A model generated the notes under the pieces. It was not told the origin of the DNA. It saw nothing but the letters and a program-made list of their open reading frames with translations, and made no database searches. Both the position numbers and the translations under genes were made by a program. A stretch of DNA of 64,000 bases from an uncultured Clostridia bacterium (lineage in GTDB: Bacteria; Bacillota; Clostridia; Peptostreptococcales; Anaerovoracaceae), in assembly GCA_934278925.1 (NCBI GenBank), contig CAKQWJ010000003.1, positions 62,001 to 126,000 of the forward strand. The letters run 5' to 3'. Each line of letters starts with the position of its first letter. The first letter of the stretch is position 1. This document shows, one piece after another, positions 53,726 to 62,169 of the stretch.

Positions 53726-53743
53726 AAATCAACCAAATAAATT
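53726..53743 (+). promoter_or_regulatory. allantoin-locus motif, copy 7 (weak)
   Basis: AAATCAACCAAATAAATT, downstream of the -10 box and before the ribosome binding site, a position that would block transcription. Confidence 0.35.
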
Positions 53744-53764
53744 CAAATGAAAGGAAGTAGGATT

Positions 53765-54292
53765 ATGAGTCTGATTGAAATGATGGAAAATCGTCGCAGC
53801 CTCCGTGCGTTCAACAGCGAACCGGTTACTGACGAGGAACTGAACAAAATTCTCCAGGCTGCAATGCTTGCTCCGAACGGAAAAGGACTGAAGCCATGGT
53901 CTTTCGTTACCATTCGGGATGAAAAGACACTGAGAGATCTGGTGAACTGCCGAAAGGGCGGCGCTAAGATGCTGGAAACTGCCACCGCTGCGATTGCGGT
54001 ATATTCCGACAGTGATGTCACCGATACCTTCATCGAGGACAGTTCCCTGGTTATGGGATGGATGCATCTGATGGCTTCCGATCTGGGACTGGGCAGCTGC
54101 TGGCTGCAGCTGAGACTCCGTCCATCCAACGAGGAAGGCGTTTCTGCGGAAGAATTCGTGAATCGCCGCCTGGGTGCACCGGACAACCAGAAAGTGGAAG
54201 CACTGCTGGTCATGGGTCACATCGACGAAGCACCGACTGCACACGAGCTGCCGGAGCTGCCTTGCGACAAGGTGCACGCCGAAAGATGGTAA
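53765..54292 (+). CDS. nitroreductase family FMN protein
   Basis: 175 residues. N-terminal MENRRSLRAFNSEPVTDEEL (FMN phosphate-binding Arg pair) and PNGKGLKPWSF are typical; the C-terminal AERW ending is short. Such proteins reduce nitro or quinone groups or serve as oxidoreductases with unknown physiological partners. The ATG at 53765 has an AAAGGAAG site; the frame opens 18 bases earlier. Locus motifs on both sides of its promoter suggest control with the allantoin genes, although no role in that pathway is known. Confidence 0.82.
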   Translation: MSLIEMMENRRSLRAFNSEPVTDEELNKILQAAMLAPNGKGLKPWSFVTIRDEKTLRDLVNCRKGGAKMLETATAAIAVYSDSDVTDTFIEDSSLVMGWMHLMASDLGLGSCWLQLRLRPSNEEGVSAEEFVNRRLGAPDNQKVEALLVMGHIDEAPTAHELPELPCDKVHAERW

Positions 54293-54335
54293 TTTCTCCA
54301 TCGAGTGTTTTGCCAACTATTGAATTTATCAAGCC

Positions 54336-54379
54336 AAAAAATCACCTGCCGAAACTGTGAATACGGCAGGTGATTTTTT
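54336..54379. terminator. bidirectional terminator after the nitroreductase gene
   Basis: Perfect 16-bp stem (AAAAAATCACCTGCCG and its complement) with a 12-base loop and T tracts on both strands. Confidence 0.88.
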
Positions 54380-54390
54380 CTTTTCATTGT

Positions 54391-54795
54391 TTAATCTTCA
54401 TACGGAGTATCCCGGAACCCTTTTTCCTGCAGGTTTCCCACCATTCGGTCCAGGCGCTTCCGCCAGAACTTCCGGAACCATCCGGCATTTCCGAATGTTT
54501 TTACCAGCTTCGGGCTGATAAAATAATACGTCTTAATGAACGCACGTCCGGCTATGCTCTTCTGAAGGCACTCATCCCGGAACCGCCGAAGCGTCCACAC
54601 CGGGGGGCAGTCGTACGAACCGTACACGCAGGTAGCAATGTAGCATCCGCCGGAATTATTGTTCCGCCTGCGCTCTTCCTCCTCCATTCTCCGCTGATTG
54701 TTTCTCAGGGAATCCATGAAATCATCTTCGTATTGATAGTCATGCGGATTCACTCCGGGACCGTTAACCTCGTAATCCTCTCTCCAACCTGGCAT
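54391..54795 (-). CDS. CFI-box-CTERM domain protein
   Basis: 134 residues. An acidic/Asn-rich N-terminal half is followed by the CFI-box-CTERM module: GGCYIATCVYGSYDCPPVW, then LRRFRDECL, GRAFIKTYYFISP and GFRDTPYED at the end. The module is recurrent at C-termini of many small bacterial proteins; its role is unknown. No signal peptide. GGAGAAA site. Confidence 0.8.
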   Translation of the reverse strand: MPGWREDYEVNGPGVNPHDYQYEDDFMDSLRNNQRRMEEEERRRNNNSGGCYIATCVYGSYDCPPVWTLRRFRDECLQKSIAGRAFIKTYYFISPKLVKTFGNAGWFRKFWRKRLDRMVGNLQEKGFRDTPYED

Positions 54796-54827
54796 GGCTT
54801 TTCTCCATTTCTATTGATTATAAACGA

Positions 54828-55778
54828 CTATAGCATCTTCCGAACCGGAGTTCCGTTCATCCATTCCGTGATGTTCTCAAAAACCATTTCCGCGCGGCGG
54901 TCGATGGACTCTCTGGTATCAAAGCCCACATGCGGTGTGCATACCAGATTCGGCACGCCCAGCAGCGGATGATTTTCCGGCAGCGGAGGATCCTTCTCGA
55001 ATACGTCGGTTCCCGCCTTGATTCTGCCCTCTTTCAGCGCCGCAGCCAGTGCGTCCGTATCCACTACCGGACCTCTGGATGTGTTAATCAAAATTCCGCC
55101 CTGCTTCATGGCATCGATTTCCTCCGCACCGATCAGGCCGCGAGTTTCCGGTGTCAGCGGCGTGTGCACGGATACGATATCCGCCTTCGCCATAACATCC
55201 TTCAAGGACATGTACTCGATGCCCAGTTCCTTTGCCTGCGGCTTCTCGCTGCGGCTGTAGCCAATCAGCTTGCACCCGAATACCTTGAAGATTTCCGCCG
55301 TTCTGCAGCCGATGGCGCCGGTGCCCACGATGCCCACGGTCTTGCCGGCCAGCTCATGACCCTGCAGTCCCGCTTTGCCGCCGCCGGCCTGTACCGAAGC
55401 GTCCCCGGCAGTGATATTTCTCAGGCAATCCAGCGTCAGTCCTACGGCCAGCTCTGCCACCGCATCGTTGCAATAACCGCCGGTATTGGAAATCAGAACG
55501 CCCTTCTCCTTGCAGGCCTCCACATCCACGTGATCGATGCCCACGAACGCCACCGAAATCATTTTCAGATTCTCGTCTGCCCGGATGACGTCCCCCGGCA
55601 GCGGATGGTTAGCGATAATCAGCACCTCCGCATCTCCGGCTCTTTCAATCAGCTCCTGCGTATCCGTGGTTACCGTGTCATATGCGGTAAAAGTATGTCC
55701 CTCTGCAGTGAGCTTTTCCGACAATGCGGACAGCGTCTCCTGCGAAATTCCAAGGGGTTCCATGAGAACAATTTTCAT
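54828..55778 (-). CDS. D-isomer-specific 2-hydroxyacid dehydrogenase
   Basis: 316 residues. NAD-binding fold with GIVGTGAIG (about 145-153), then INTSRGPVVDTDAL (catalytic Arg), FEKDPPLP (Glu) and TPHVGFDT (catalytic His). The chemistry is reduction of 2-oxo acids to D-2-hydroxy acids (lactate, glycerate, glycolate or similar). A frame to 55901 exists but an AGGAGG site fits the ATG at 55778. A locus motif lies 133 bases upstream, so reduction of glyoxylate or a related product is conceivable; the substrate is not fixed by sequence. Confidence 0.87.
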   Translation of the reverse strand: MKIVLMEPLGISQETLSALSEKLTAEGHTFTAYDTVTTDTQELIERAGDAEVLIIANHPLPGDVIRADENLKMISVAFVGIDHVDVEACKEKGVLISNTGGYCNDAVAELAVGLTLDCLRNITAGDASVQAGGGKAGLQGHELAGKTVGIVGTGAIGCRTAEIFKVFGCKLIGYSRSEKPQAKELGIEYMSLKDVMAKADIVSVHTPLTPETRGLIGAEEIDAMKQGGILINTSRGPVVDTDALAAALKEGRIKAGTDVFEKDPPLPENHPLLGVPNLVCTPHVGFDTRESIDRRAEMVFENITEWMNGTPVRKML

Positions 55779-55814
55779 AATCTGCCTCCTTATGCTTTCA
55801 ATAAAACTAGGGTC

Positions 55815-55843
55815 ATTATAGCACAGTTCCCCGAAAAGGTTAA
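55815..55843 (-). promoter_or_regulatory. promoter of the 2-hydroxyacid dehydrogenase gene
   Basis: Minus strand -35 TTAACC (55838-55843) inside the palindrome GGTTAACC (55838-55845), 17-base spacer, -10 TATAAT (55815-55820). Confidence 0.65.
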
Positions 55844-55910
55844 CCGATTGGCTCGTCCTGCACTTATTAATCCTTCTTATGCATTTACGGGAAAAAATCA
55901 CAATCTTTTA

Positions 55911-55928
55911 TAAAAAATGGGTTGACTT
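55911..55928 (-). promoter_or_regulatory. allantoin-locus motif, copy 8
   Basis: Minus strand AAGTCAACCCATTTTTTA. Overlaps the -35 box of the outward plus-strand promoter. Confidence 0.5.
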
Positions 55929-55950
55929 ATTTTTAATCATTTGTTATTAT
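55922..55950 (+). promoter_or_regulatory. outward promoter without a visible gene
   Basis: -35 TTGACT (55922-55927), 17-base spacer, -10 TATTAT (55945-55950). Transcription would run about 140 bases into a strong hairpin at 56063-56100. Confidence 0.45.
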
Positions 55951-56062
55951 AATAGCGAAATTAGTTGAAACTTCTCCTTTCATACTAATGATAGAATCTC
56001 GAAGGCTTACCAGTAAAAGCCCTTCGAATCATAACCATGCGAAAGCAACCTTTCTTTTAACA

Positions 56063-56100
56063 GACAAAACCCGGGATGTCAATGCATCCCGGGTTTTGTC
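56063..56100. terminator. terminator of the LytTR gene, possibly bidirectional
   Basis: Perfect 16-bp stem (GACAAAACCCGGGATG and its complement) with a 6-base loop, about 19 bases after the response regulator stop. Confidence 0.8.
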
Positions 56101-56118
56101 GTTATCATAAAACAATTG

Positions 56119-56832
56119 TTACCGTTCCAGCCGTTCCCGCAATTCCTTCACCTTCTCGCGGGACACCGAGAGCACGTTCTCCGGATACCCTTCCATTCGA
56201 AGCGCTACGCTATTCTTGCTCCAGAGGAACATCTCTTGAATCCGGTCCACGTTCACCAAATAGCTCTTGTGAATGCGAAAAAACGCAGGAAGCTTCTTCT
56301 CGTACTGCCCAATGGTCTGATGGGCTTCCAACACCTGTTTGGCCGTATATACCCGACATCCGCGGTTATAGGTCTCAATATATACCACCTCTTCCGCATT
56401 GATGTAAACGGTACGATCCGCACAGACCACGGCAATCCGCTTGGGCTGCATTTCCGTTTCATTCTCATCTGCCGGATTTCGCTCTATGCATTTTCGAATC
56501 ACTCGTTCGATACGCTCCGGCTCAAAAGGCTTCATCACATAATCGTCCACTTCCAGATTAAAAGCCTGAACCGCATACTCCGAATACGCCGTCACAAAGC
56601 AAATCTTCATTTCCGGCTGCAGTTTCTGAAGCGCCGGCACCAATGCCGTGCTGTTCATATCCCCCAGGTTGATATCCAGAAAAAGAAGATCCAACGGTTC
56701 CTCCGTAACCATCCGAATGGCCTCCGCACCGGAATTCCCTTCCAAAATCTCCAGCTCCGGGTCCATATCCTCCAGCTGAAACCGAAGTTCGCTCCGTGCC
56801 GGGCGTTCGTCATCAATAATTCCGATTCTCAT
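56119..56832 (-). CDS. LytTR-type response regulator
   Basis: 237 residues. Receiver domain with the acidic pocket IIDDE, phospho-acceptor Asp53 (LFLDINLG), and Lys101 (VMKPF). The LytTR DNA-binding domain fills about 130-235 (VVYIETYNRGCRVYT, FFRIHKSYLVNVDRI). Such regulators bind pairs of short direct repeats. It overlaps the kinase gene by 20 bases. A matching direct repeat lies before the symporter gene at 59918, the likely target. Confidence 0.93.
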   Translation of the reverse strand: MRIGIIDDERPARSELRFQLEDMDPELEILEGNSGAEAIRMVTEEPLDLLFLDINLGDMNSTALVPALQKLQPEMKICFVTAYSEYAVQAFNLEVDDYVMKPFEPERIERVIRKCIERNPADENETEMQPKRIAVVCADRTVYINAEEVVYIETYNRGCRVYTAKQVLEAHQTIGQYEKKLPAFFRIHKSYLVNVDRIQEMFLWSKNSVALRMEGYPENVLSVSREKVKELRERLER

Positions 56833-58537
56833 AACTATTCCTCATTTCTTCCCGAGAAAACGGAAAACGCAGCGTCACGCGACTTCCCTTTTCACTGCTT
56901 TCAATACGAAGTCCGTAATCCGCTCCGTAAATGCTGATCAGCCGGTGATTCACATTGTCCAATCCGATATGATCTCCCGGATCCCGATGCTCCCGAATCC
57001 GCTGAAGAACCTCTTCCGTGAAGCCGGAACCACGGTCCTCCACCGTCACTTCCATGCCCTCTGCATTGTCTTTAGACGTGATGCCCACATAGCGCACCCC
57101 GTCCCTGCCGATTCCGTACCGCACCGCATTCTCCACAATCGGCTGCAGAATCAGTACCGGCACTTCAATATCCTTACTATGATTCAATTCAATCTCCACC
57201 TGCAGCTTCTCCTCGAAGCGTGCCGATTCAATTTGCAGATAATCCCGCACATGTTCCAATTCTCCGGAGAAGGGCACGAAATATGTGTCCGCATTCAGAT
57301 TGTACCGGAAAAAAGAAGCCAGCACCCGCATCAGTTTCCGAGCTGTCTCCGAGTCTTCCCGGCATACAAAGGAAATCGTGTTCAGCGCGTTAAAAAGAAA
57401 ATGTGGGTTCACCTGGAACTGAAGTGCTTTGAATTCCGCCTGATTCCGAAGTTGCTGCTGCAGTTTCAGCTCCCGGGCAGAAAGTCGGAATCCGATCATC
57501 ATCTCCAGAATCCGGAGGAATTCCATATCAATGGTGTTCTGATACCACTTTCGCTTGACCCAGATAACCAGACTTCCCCGAGTTTCATCCAATACGGTCA
57601 AAGGAATGGCAGCGGAATAATTCTCCTGAAGCACCTTCCTCCACACCTTATTGTCCCCAATAGGCTCATACATCCGAAACAGCTTCCCGGACCTCATGCA
57701 ATCCACTGCAATCCCCGGAAGTGCGTCCGGGAACTCATCCGGAAATCCGGACTCGTGATGTTCCCATACTTTTATTCTATTTCGGTCCGTAATCATCACA
57801 CCGCTGTAGCCAAATGTATTTAGCATAGCAGATGCGAACTCCCGCAATTTTTCCGTTTTATCCAAGCCATCATCGAAGAGCGGCACCAGTTTCTCCGCAC
57901 CCTCAGCGAATCTCCGAAGCTGATTGCTGGTTTCCGCATCTTGTCTTAGAAACACGTAATTGAAATTGGCAATGAAAAGCACCAGTCCCACCGAATTAAT
58001 CAGAATCATGGGCAGGGCGATTCCCATAATCGCATTCACCGCGACTTTGAGAGAAACGGTAAGCCGTATCAGGGAGAAAATCTCAAATACCTCTGCAAAA
58101 GCACCCAGCAGCACCATATCCTTGTATTTCCAATGCCCGCGTTGAAAGTACGGATAGAATCCGGCCCCCAGAAGGCCGCAGCATATCGTGGAAAACGCCA
58201 TAGAACGCGCCAGAGATGCCGGGGAAGTGTAGAAAAAGACGAAAGCACCCCCCAGCATGGATGCAAAGAATCCGGTCACCGGTCCCCCCAGCAAGCCTGC
58301 CGCCATGGTCCCGATCATTCGGGTGTTGAGGTTGTATGAAGTTGTTTTTATCTCCATCAATGTGGAGAGCACGATAATGGCGAAAAACACGATGGAAAGA
58401 TTGAAGTCCTCCCTCAGGCTTCGATGTTCCCGTTGGATGCTCCGCTGAAACGCCGGCACGTGGGAAAGGATATTGGCGATAATCACCAGCACCGCAATAT
58501 TGACAATCAGCGAATACATCATCATCCGCATTTCCAT
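56813..58537 (-). CDS. LytS/BtsS-type sensor histidine kinase
   Basis: 574 residues. Five or six N-terminal helices form a 5TMR-LYT sensor (about 1-200, with NTRMIGTMAAGLLGGPVTGF), followed by a GAF-like domain (about 220-345), and the HisKA_5TM/ATPase part with NPHFLFNALN (phospho-His near 378) and GIGLDNVNHRL-like G-box (here GDHIGLDNVNHRL). Members sense pyruvate, other carboxylates or membrane state. It is encoded between the symporter gene and its response regulator, all on one strand. AAGGAG site. Confidence 0.92.
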   Translation of the reverse strand: MEMRMMMYSLIVNIAVLVIIANILSHVPAFQRSIQREHRSLREDFNLSIVFFAIIVLSTLMEIKTTSYNLNTRMIGTMAAGLLGGPVTGFFASMLGGAFVFFYTSPASLARSMAFSTICCGLLGAGFYPYFQRGHWKYKDMVLLGAFAEVFEIFSLIRLTVSLKVAVNAIMGIALPMILINSVGLVLFIANFNYVFLRQDAETSNQLRRFAEGAEKLVPLFDDGLDKTEKLREFASAMLNTFGYSGVMITDRNRIKVWEHHESGFPDEFPDALPGIAVDCMRSGKLFRMYEPIGDNKVWRKVLQENYSAAIPLTVLDETRGSLVIWVKRKWYQNTIDMEFLRILEMMIGFRLSARELKLQQQLRNQAEFKALQFQVNPHFLFNALNTISFVCREDSETARKLMRVLASFFRYNLNADTYFVPFSGELEHVRDYLQIESARFEEKLQVEIELNHSKDIEVPVLILQPIVENAVRYGIGRDGVRYVGITSKDNAEGMEVTVEDRGSGFTEEVLQRIREHRDPGDHIGLDNVNHRLISIYGADYGLRIESSEKGSRVTLRFPFSREEMRNSYENRNY

Positions 58538-58601
58538 ATCTCGTTCTCCTTCTCTTCAGTCATCTTAAAGTGTATCATCTCGTTTAATTTCGCACAAGGC
58601 A

Positions 58602-58629
58602 AAAACCCGACGCAAGCGCATCGGGTTTT
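58602..58629 (-). terminator. terminator of the symporter gene
   Basis: AAAACCCGA and its complement around a 10-base loop; GGGTTTTTGCC on the minus strand. It separates the symporter from the kinase gene. Confidence 0.75.
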
Positions 58630-58673
58630 CGGTTGAAGATTTATGTATGATTTTTCTCAAAAGAGTTTGAGCA

Positions 58674-59918
58674 TTAATAGGTAACGACTTTCTTGTCGTT
58701 GAATACATCGTGATCCAGTTCGCCGATTTTGCTGGCAACCAGCATTCCAACCATAACATCTACGTCTACATTCATCAGGGTACGGAACATACCGGCGAAC
58801 CAGTCGATTCCGATAAGAACGGCGATGCTTTCCAGCGGCAGTCCCAGAGAGGATGCCAGGAAGGTGTAGACGATAACCGAACCGCCCGGAACGGAAATGG
58901 TTCCCAGACACATCAAGCAGGACAGCAGAATGGCCATTCCCATCTGTGTTGCGGTCATGTTGATTCCGGTGGACTGAGCCATGAAGAAAATGGCGGAAAC
59001 GTAGCACATTGCCGCACCGCAGCTGTTCATGGACATGGTAATCGGGCCGGTAAAATCTGCTACCTTACGGCTCACGCCGAATTTGGTAACTTCGTCTTCA
59101 ATCTTAGTTGGCAAGCAAATTGCACCGGAAGTGGTAGTTACCGCCATGATGGACATCTTTGCGAACTTCTTCGGCATTTTGGCGATGCTGCACTTGGTCA
59201 GCGCTGCCGTCAGCGGTGTATACAACGCGAACTGAATCACATCGCCAATCAACAGCAATCCCAGGAACTTCAGCATCGGCACGATAACCGAAAATCCGGT
59301 AGAACCGGCTACGTTTGCCAGCAGGCAGAATATACCGATCGGAGCCACGTTCATCACGATTTTGATGATATTGGTGATGGTTCCGTTCAGGCCGACAATC
59401 CAGTCCACAACGACCTTATTGCCGCTCTCTCTTGCATATGCACCCATTGCCACGCCGAAGAACAGCGCAAATACGATGCACGGTACCATGGATCCTTCGG
59501 ACATCGCCTGAATTACATTGGTCGGTACGAAGTTCAGAATAGTTTCCTGCAGCGACGTGGATTCCACGCTCTGCTTTGCCACATCGGCTGCACCGACAAG
59601 GCTGACACCGATTCCCGGCTTAATCAGCAACGACAGTCCTACACCCAGTCCGGCGGAAACGATGGTGAAGATGATGATCCACTTAAAGGTATGGAATCCC
59701 ATCTTTCCAACATCCTGACCGTCGCCGCTGCCTACCGCACCGGCAACCGCGGTCATTACCAGAATGACAACGGACATCTGAATCAGTCTCAGGAAAATGT
59801 CCCCGATAAACTTCAGGTTTGCCGCCCACGGTCCCACCAGGGCACCGAAGATGATACCGGCGACAGTTGCAATTAGAATCTGCGTTGTTAAGGATACTTT
59901 GAATTTTTTCTTTTCCAT
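58674..59918 (-). CDS. dicarboxylate/amino acid:cation symporter (DAACS family)
   Basis: 414 residues, about eight helices plus two hairpin loops. Family motifs: FLRLIQMSVVILVMTAVAGAVG-like third segment, a serine-rich reentrant loop replaced by TTTSGAICLPTKIEDEVTK, NSCGAAMCYVSAIFFMAQ, and VPGGSVIV. Members take up glutamate, aspartate, C4-dicarboxylates, serine/threonine or cystine. The promoter carries LytTR sites, so the neighbouring two-component system probably induces it when its substrate or a related acid is present. Substrate not assigned. Confidence 0.9.
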   Translation of the reverse strand: MEKKKFKVSLTTQILIATVAGIIFGALVGPWAANLKFIGDIFLRLIQMSVVILVMTAVAGAVGSGDGQDVGKMGFHTFKWIIIFTIVSAGLGVGLSLLIKPGIGVSLVGAADVAKQSVESTSLQETILNFVPTNVIQAMSEGSMVPCIVFALFFGVAMGAYARESGNKVVVDWIVGLNGTITNIIKIVMNVAPIGIFCLLANVAGSTGFSVIVPMLKFLGLLLIGDVIQFALYTPLTAALTKCSIAKMPKKFAKMSIMAVTTTSGAICLPTKIEDEVTKFGVSRKVADFTGPITMSMNSCGAAMCYVSAIFFMAQSTGINMTATQMGMAILLSCLMCLGTISVPGGSVIVYTFLASSLGLPLESIAVLIGIDWFAGMFRTLMNVDVDVMVGMLVASKIGELDHDVFNDKKVVTY

Positions 59919-59968
59919 AACAAAACTCCTTATAATTGTTCTTAAAATTGTAGCTTTCTTATAGGCGC

Positions 59969-59996
59969 ACTATATCATACCGTCTGCGTAACACAA
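59969..59996 (-). promoter_or_regulatory. promoter of the symporter gene
   Basis: Minus strand -35 TTGTGT (59991-59996), 16-base spacer, -10 TATAGT (59969-59974) preceded by TGA, about 51 bases before the start codon. Confidence 0.55.
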
Positions 59997-60006
59997 CGAT
60001 TTCTGC

Positions 60007-60036
60007 GTGAACGGTGGCAAAATCCGCTTAAACGGT
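60007..60036 (-). promoter_or_regulatory. LytTR-type direct repeat before the symporter promoter
   Basis: Minus strand ACCGTTTAA (60028-60036) and ACCGTTCAC (60007-60015), separated by exactly 12 bases, ending ten bases before the -35 box. This matches the spacing and ACCGTT core known for LytTR activators. Confidence 0.72.
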
Positions 60037-60056
60037 AACCGTCCTCCATAAAAACA

Positions 60057-60078
60057 CCCGGGACACATTCGTCCCGGG
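60057..60078 (-). terminator. terminator of the cysteine operon
   Basis: CCCGGGAC/GTCCCGGG stem, 6-base loop, TGTTTTTA on the minus strand, about 37 bases after the desulfidase stop. Confidence 0.82.
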
Positions 60079-60114
60079 GTTCGTTCTGCAATCGCGCACG
60101 TACATGCTCGCAGC

Positions 60115-61410
60115 TTATTTTTCACTCATAATCTCCACGATGGTCTTCTCGGTGCCCACCATTCCCGGCGAAGCAATCCGCCCCATATTCCTCATGGTTT
60201 CCTCCGGCGTCTTCCCGTTAATTCCGTGGATATCTTCAATGGAAACTCCGGCCATCGCCAGATCTGCCGACCGGAACGCCGCATCACAGGCCGCAATTCC
60301 CTTCATAGCGCATCCGTGATTTCCGCCGTCACAAATCATCCCGGTGATGCTGGACGCCATATTTCGAAGGCATTTGTCCATTTCCGACGCCCCGCCTCCG
60401 TTCATAAAAACAAGTCCGCAGGCCATCCCGCTTCCGGCTGCAATCGCACAGCCGCAGAATGCGGAAAGTCGTCCGGAATACTCTTTGATATACATGCAAA
60501 TCAAATAGCTCAGCGCCGTTGCCCGGCACAGCTCGGTCTCCGACAGCCCCCGAATCTTTGCCACTCCGTACAGCGGCATAGTGGCAATGATTCCATGAGC
60601 ACCGGAACCGGTGATGCTCATGGCCGGCGCATCTAAGCCAATCACTCGAGATTCAATGGCACCGTTGCACAGAAGGGATGCCGTGGCCGGCTCGTTCTCC
60701 GAGAAAAGCGCATCCCCGTTGACCTCCAATAAATAGTGAAGGTACGGTGTCCTGTCGCTGTCCAAGCCCTTTCGGAACAGATCCATGTTCATAGTAAAAG
60801 CATCCCGAATGAATGCAATCTCTTCCGCCGGAACGGTTTCCGCATATTCCAGCATCTCCCGGAGAGTATGCCGGTGAATCAGCGAAACCTCTGCATTTTC
60901 GGTCTCCTCCGGAAGCTCGGAATCCTCTGCAGGGTGATTATCTTTTTGGCCGAAAACCATCTCCCCATTCACTTCCACCCATACGATGTTGGTGTGGGAA
61001 TCCAAGATTTTCACCGTAGCCGATCCGGATTCCGTCTGAACCGAGGCTTCGATGTGGATTCGGCTGGAAATCTCGGACATCTCCGCATGCACCCGATTCT
61101 GTGCCACCAAATCCTCTGCCTTCCGGTTGTCTTCTTCTGTCACGTCCCGCAGGCTTTCCAGCCCTAACTCCGGCTTACCGGCCACCGCCCCCAGTGCCGC
61201 CGAATACAGATTCCCGTAATGGCTGCTGTTGGGGATCCCGCAAGTGAAGGCGTTTTTGTACATGCCGCTGTTCATCCGAATGCTGACGTCTCGGATGTCG
61301 CCGGTAAGATAGGACGCCGCCGTGGATACGGCGAACGCAATAGCCCCCGGCTCCGTCACACCCAGCGCCGGCTTCATGTCGTTTCGAATCAATTCAGTAA
61401 ATGGATGCAT
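60115..61410 (-). CDS. cyuA: L-cysteine desulfidase (CyuA/UPF0597 family)
   Basis: 431 residues. Fe-S enzyme cleaving L-cysteine to pyruvate, sulfide and ammonia. Family marks: ALGVTEPGAIAFAVSTAA, NSGMYKNAFTCGIP, GSGAHGIIATMPLYGVA, CGCAIAAGSGMACG and CDGGNHGCAMK; the cysteines in the last two groups are candidate cluster ligands. It follows the ABC importer genes by 36 bases, giving an import-and-degrade operon for cyst(e)ine. An AAGGAGG site precedes the ATG. A serine dehydratase alpha-like activity is the alternative. Confidence 0.87.
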   Translation of the reverse strand: MHPFTELIRNDMKPALGVTEPGAIAFAVSTAASYLTGDIRDVSIRMNSGMYKNAFTCGIPNSSHYGNLYSAALGAVAGKPELGLESLRDVTEEDNRKAEDLVAQNRVHAEMSEISSRIHIEASVQTESGSATVKILDSHTNIVWVEVNGEMVFGQKDNHPAEDSELPEETENAEVSLIHRHTLREMLEYAETVPAEEIAFIRDAFTMNMDLFRKGLDSDRTPYLHYLLEVNGDALFSENEPATASLLCNGAIESRVIGLDAPAMSITGSGAHGIIATMPLYGVAKIRGLSETELCRATALSYLICMYIKEYSGRLSAFCGCAIAAGSGMACGLVFMNGGGASEMDKCLRNMASSITGMICDGGNHGCAMKGIAACDAAFRSADLAMAGVSIEDIHGINGKTPEETMRNMGRIASPGMVGTEKTIVEIMSEK

Positions 61411-61446
61411 ACACGTTCCCTCCTTGATTGTATCGGTATTATGCTT

Positions 61447-62169
61447 CTATAATACCATACTCAAGAAAGTCTGTGTTCTTTCATTCTGCGGATTTCCAAA
61501 TATTTCTTCCGGCGTTCCCTGCTCCAGAATTACGCCCCCATCGATGAAAAGCACGCGATCCGCCACCTCTCTGGCAAATCCCATTTCGTGGGTAACGATG
61601 ACCATGGTCATGCCGTCTTCCGCCAGCTGTTTCATAACGGCCAATACTTCGCCTACCATTTCCGGATCCAATGCGGAAGTCGGTTCATCGAACAGCATGA
61701 TTTCCGGTTTCATCGCCAGCGCCCGGGCAATGGCCACACGCTGCTTCTGTCCGCCGGAAAGGGAAGACGGATAAGCTTCCGCTTTGTCCAGTAGGCCCAC
61801 CACGTCCAGCAGACGCCGGGCTTCCGCTTCCGCCTCGCCGCGTGCCTGTCCTTTTACCTTAATCGGAGCCATCGTGATGTTGTCCAACACGCTCATATGC
61901 GGGAAGAGATTGAAATTCTGGAATACCATGCCCAGCTTCTCCCGGATCTTGTCGATATCCCGATCCGGTGCGTTGATTTTCTCGCCATCCAGAATCACCT
62001 CGCCGGATGTCGGCTGCTCCAGAAGATTCAGGCAGCGAAGAAACGTACTTTTACCGGAACCGGAAGGTCCGATGATGCAGACCACTTCTCCCTCATTGAT
62101 TGTTTCGTTAATCCCCCGCAGCACGTGGTTCTTTCCGAAGGATTTTTCAAGATTCTTAACCTCGATCAC
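61447..62169 (-). CDS. polar amino acid (cystine-type) ABC transporter ATP-binding protein
   Basis: 240 residues. Walker A GPSGSGKS (about 33-40), FNLFPHMSVLDN after the Q-loop, LSGGQKQRVAIARAL, MLFDEPTSALD and the switch His in VTHEMGFA, the set seen in GlnQ/TcyC-type importers. The start is GTG with a GAGGAGG site, and it overlaps the permease gene by 14 bases. Confidence 0.92.
   Translation of the reverse strand: MIEVKNLEKSFGKNHVLRGINETINEGEVVCIIGPSGSGKSTFLRCLNLLEQPTSGEVILDGEKINAPDRDIDKIREKLGMVFQNFNLFPHMSVLDNITMAPIKVKGQARGEAEAEARRLLDVVGLLDKAEAYPSSLSGGQKQRVAIARALAMKPEIMLFDEPTSALDPEMVGEVLAVMKQLAEDGMTMVIVTHEMGFAREVADRVLFIDGGVILEQGTPEEIFGNPQNERTQTFLSMVL

Larger units (their letters stand above)
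55779..56118. other. control region and possible small RNA interval
   Basis: 340 bases holding the dehydrogenase promoter (55815-55843), motif copy 8 (55911), an outward plus-strand promoter (55922-55950) facing no gene, an imperfect CGAAGG/CCTTCG hairpin near 56000-56027, and the terminator of the response regulator gene. Confidence 0.55.
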
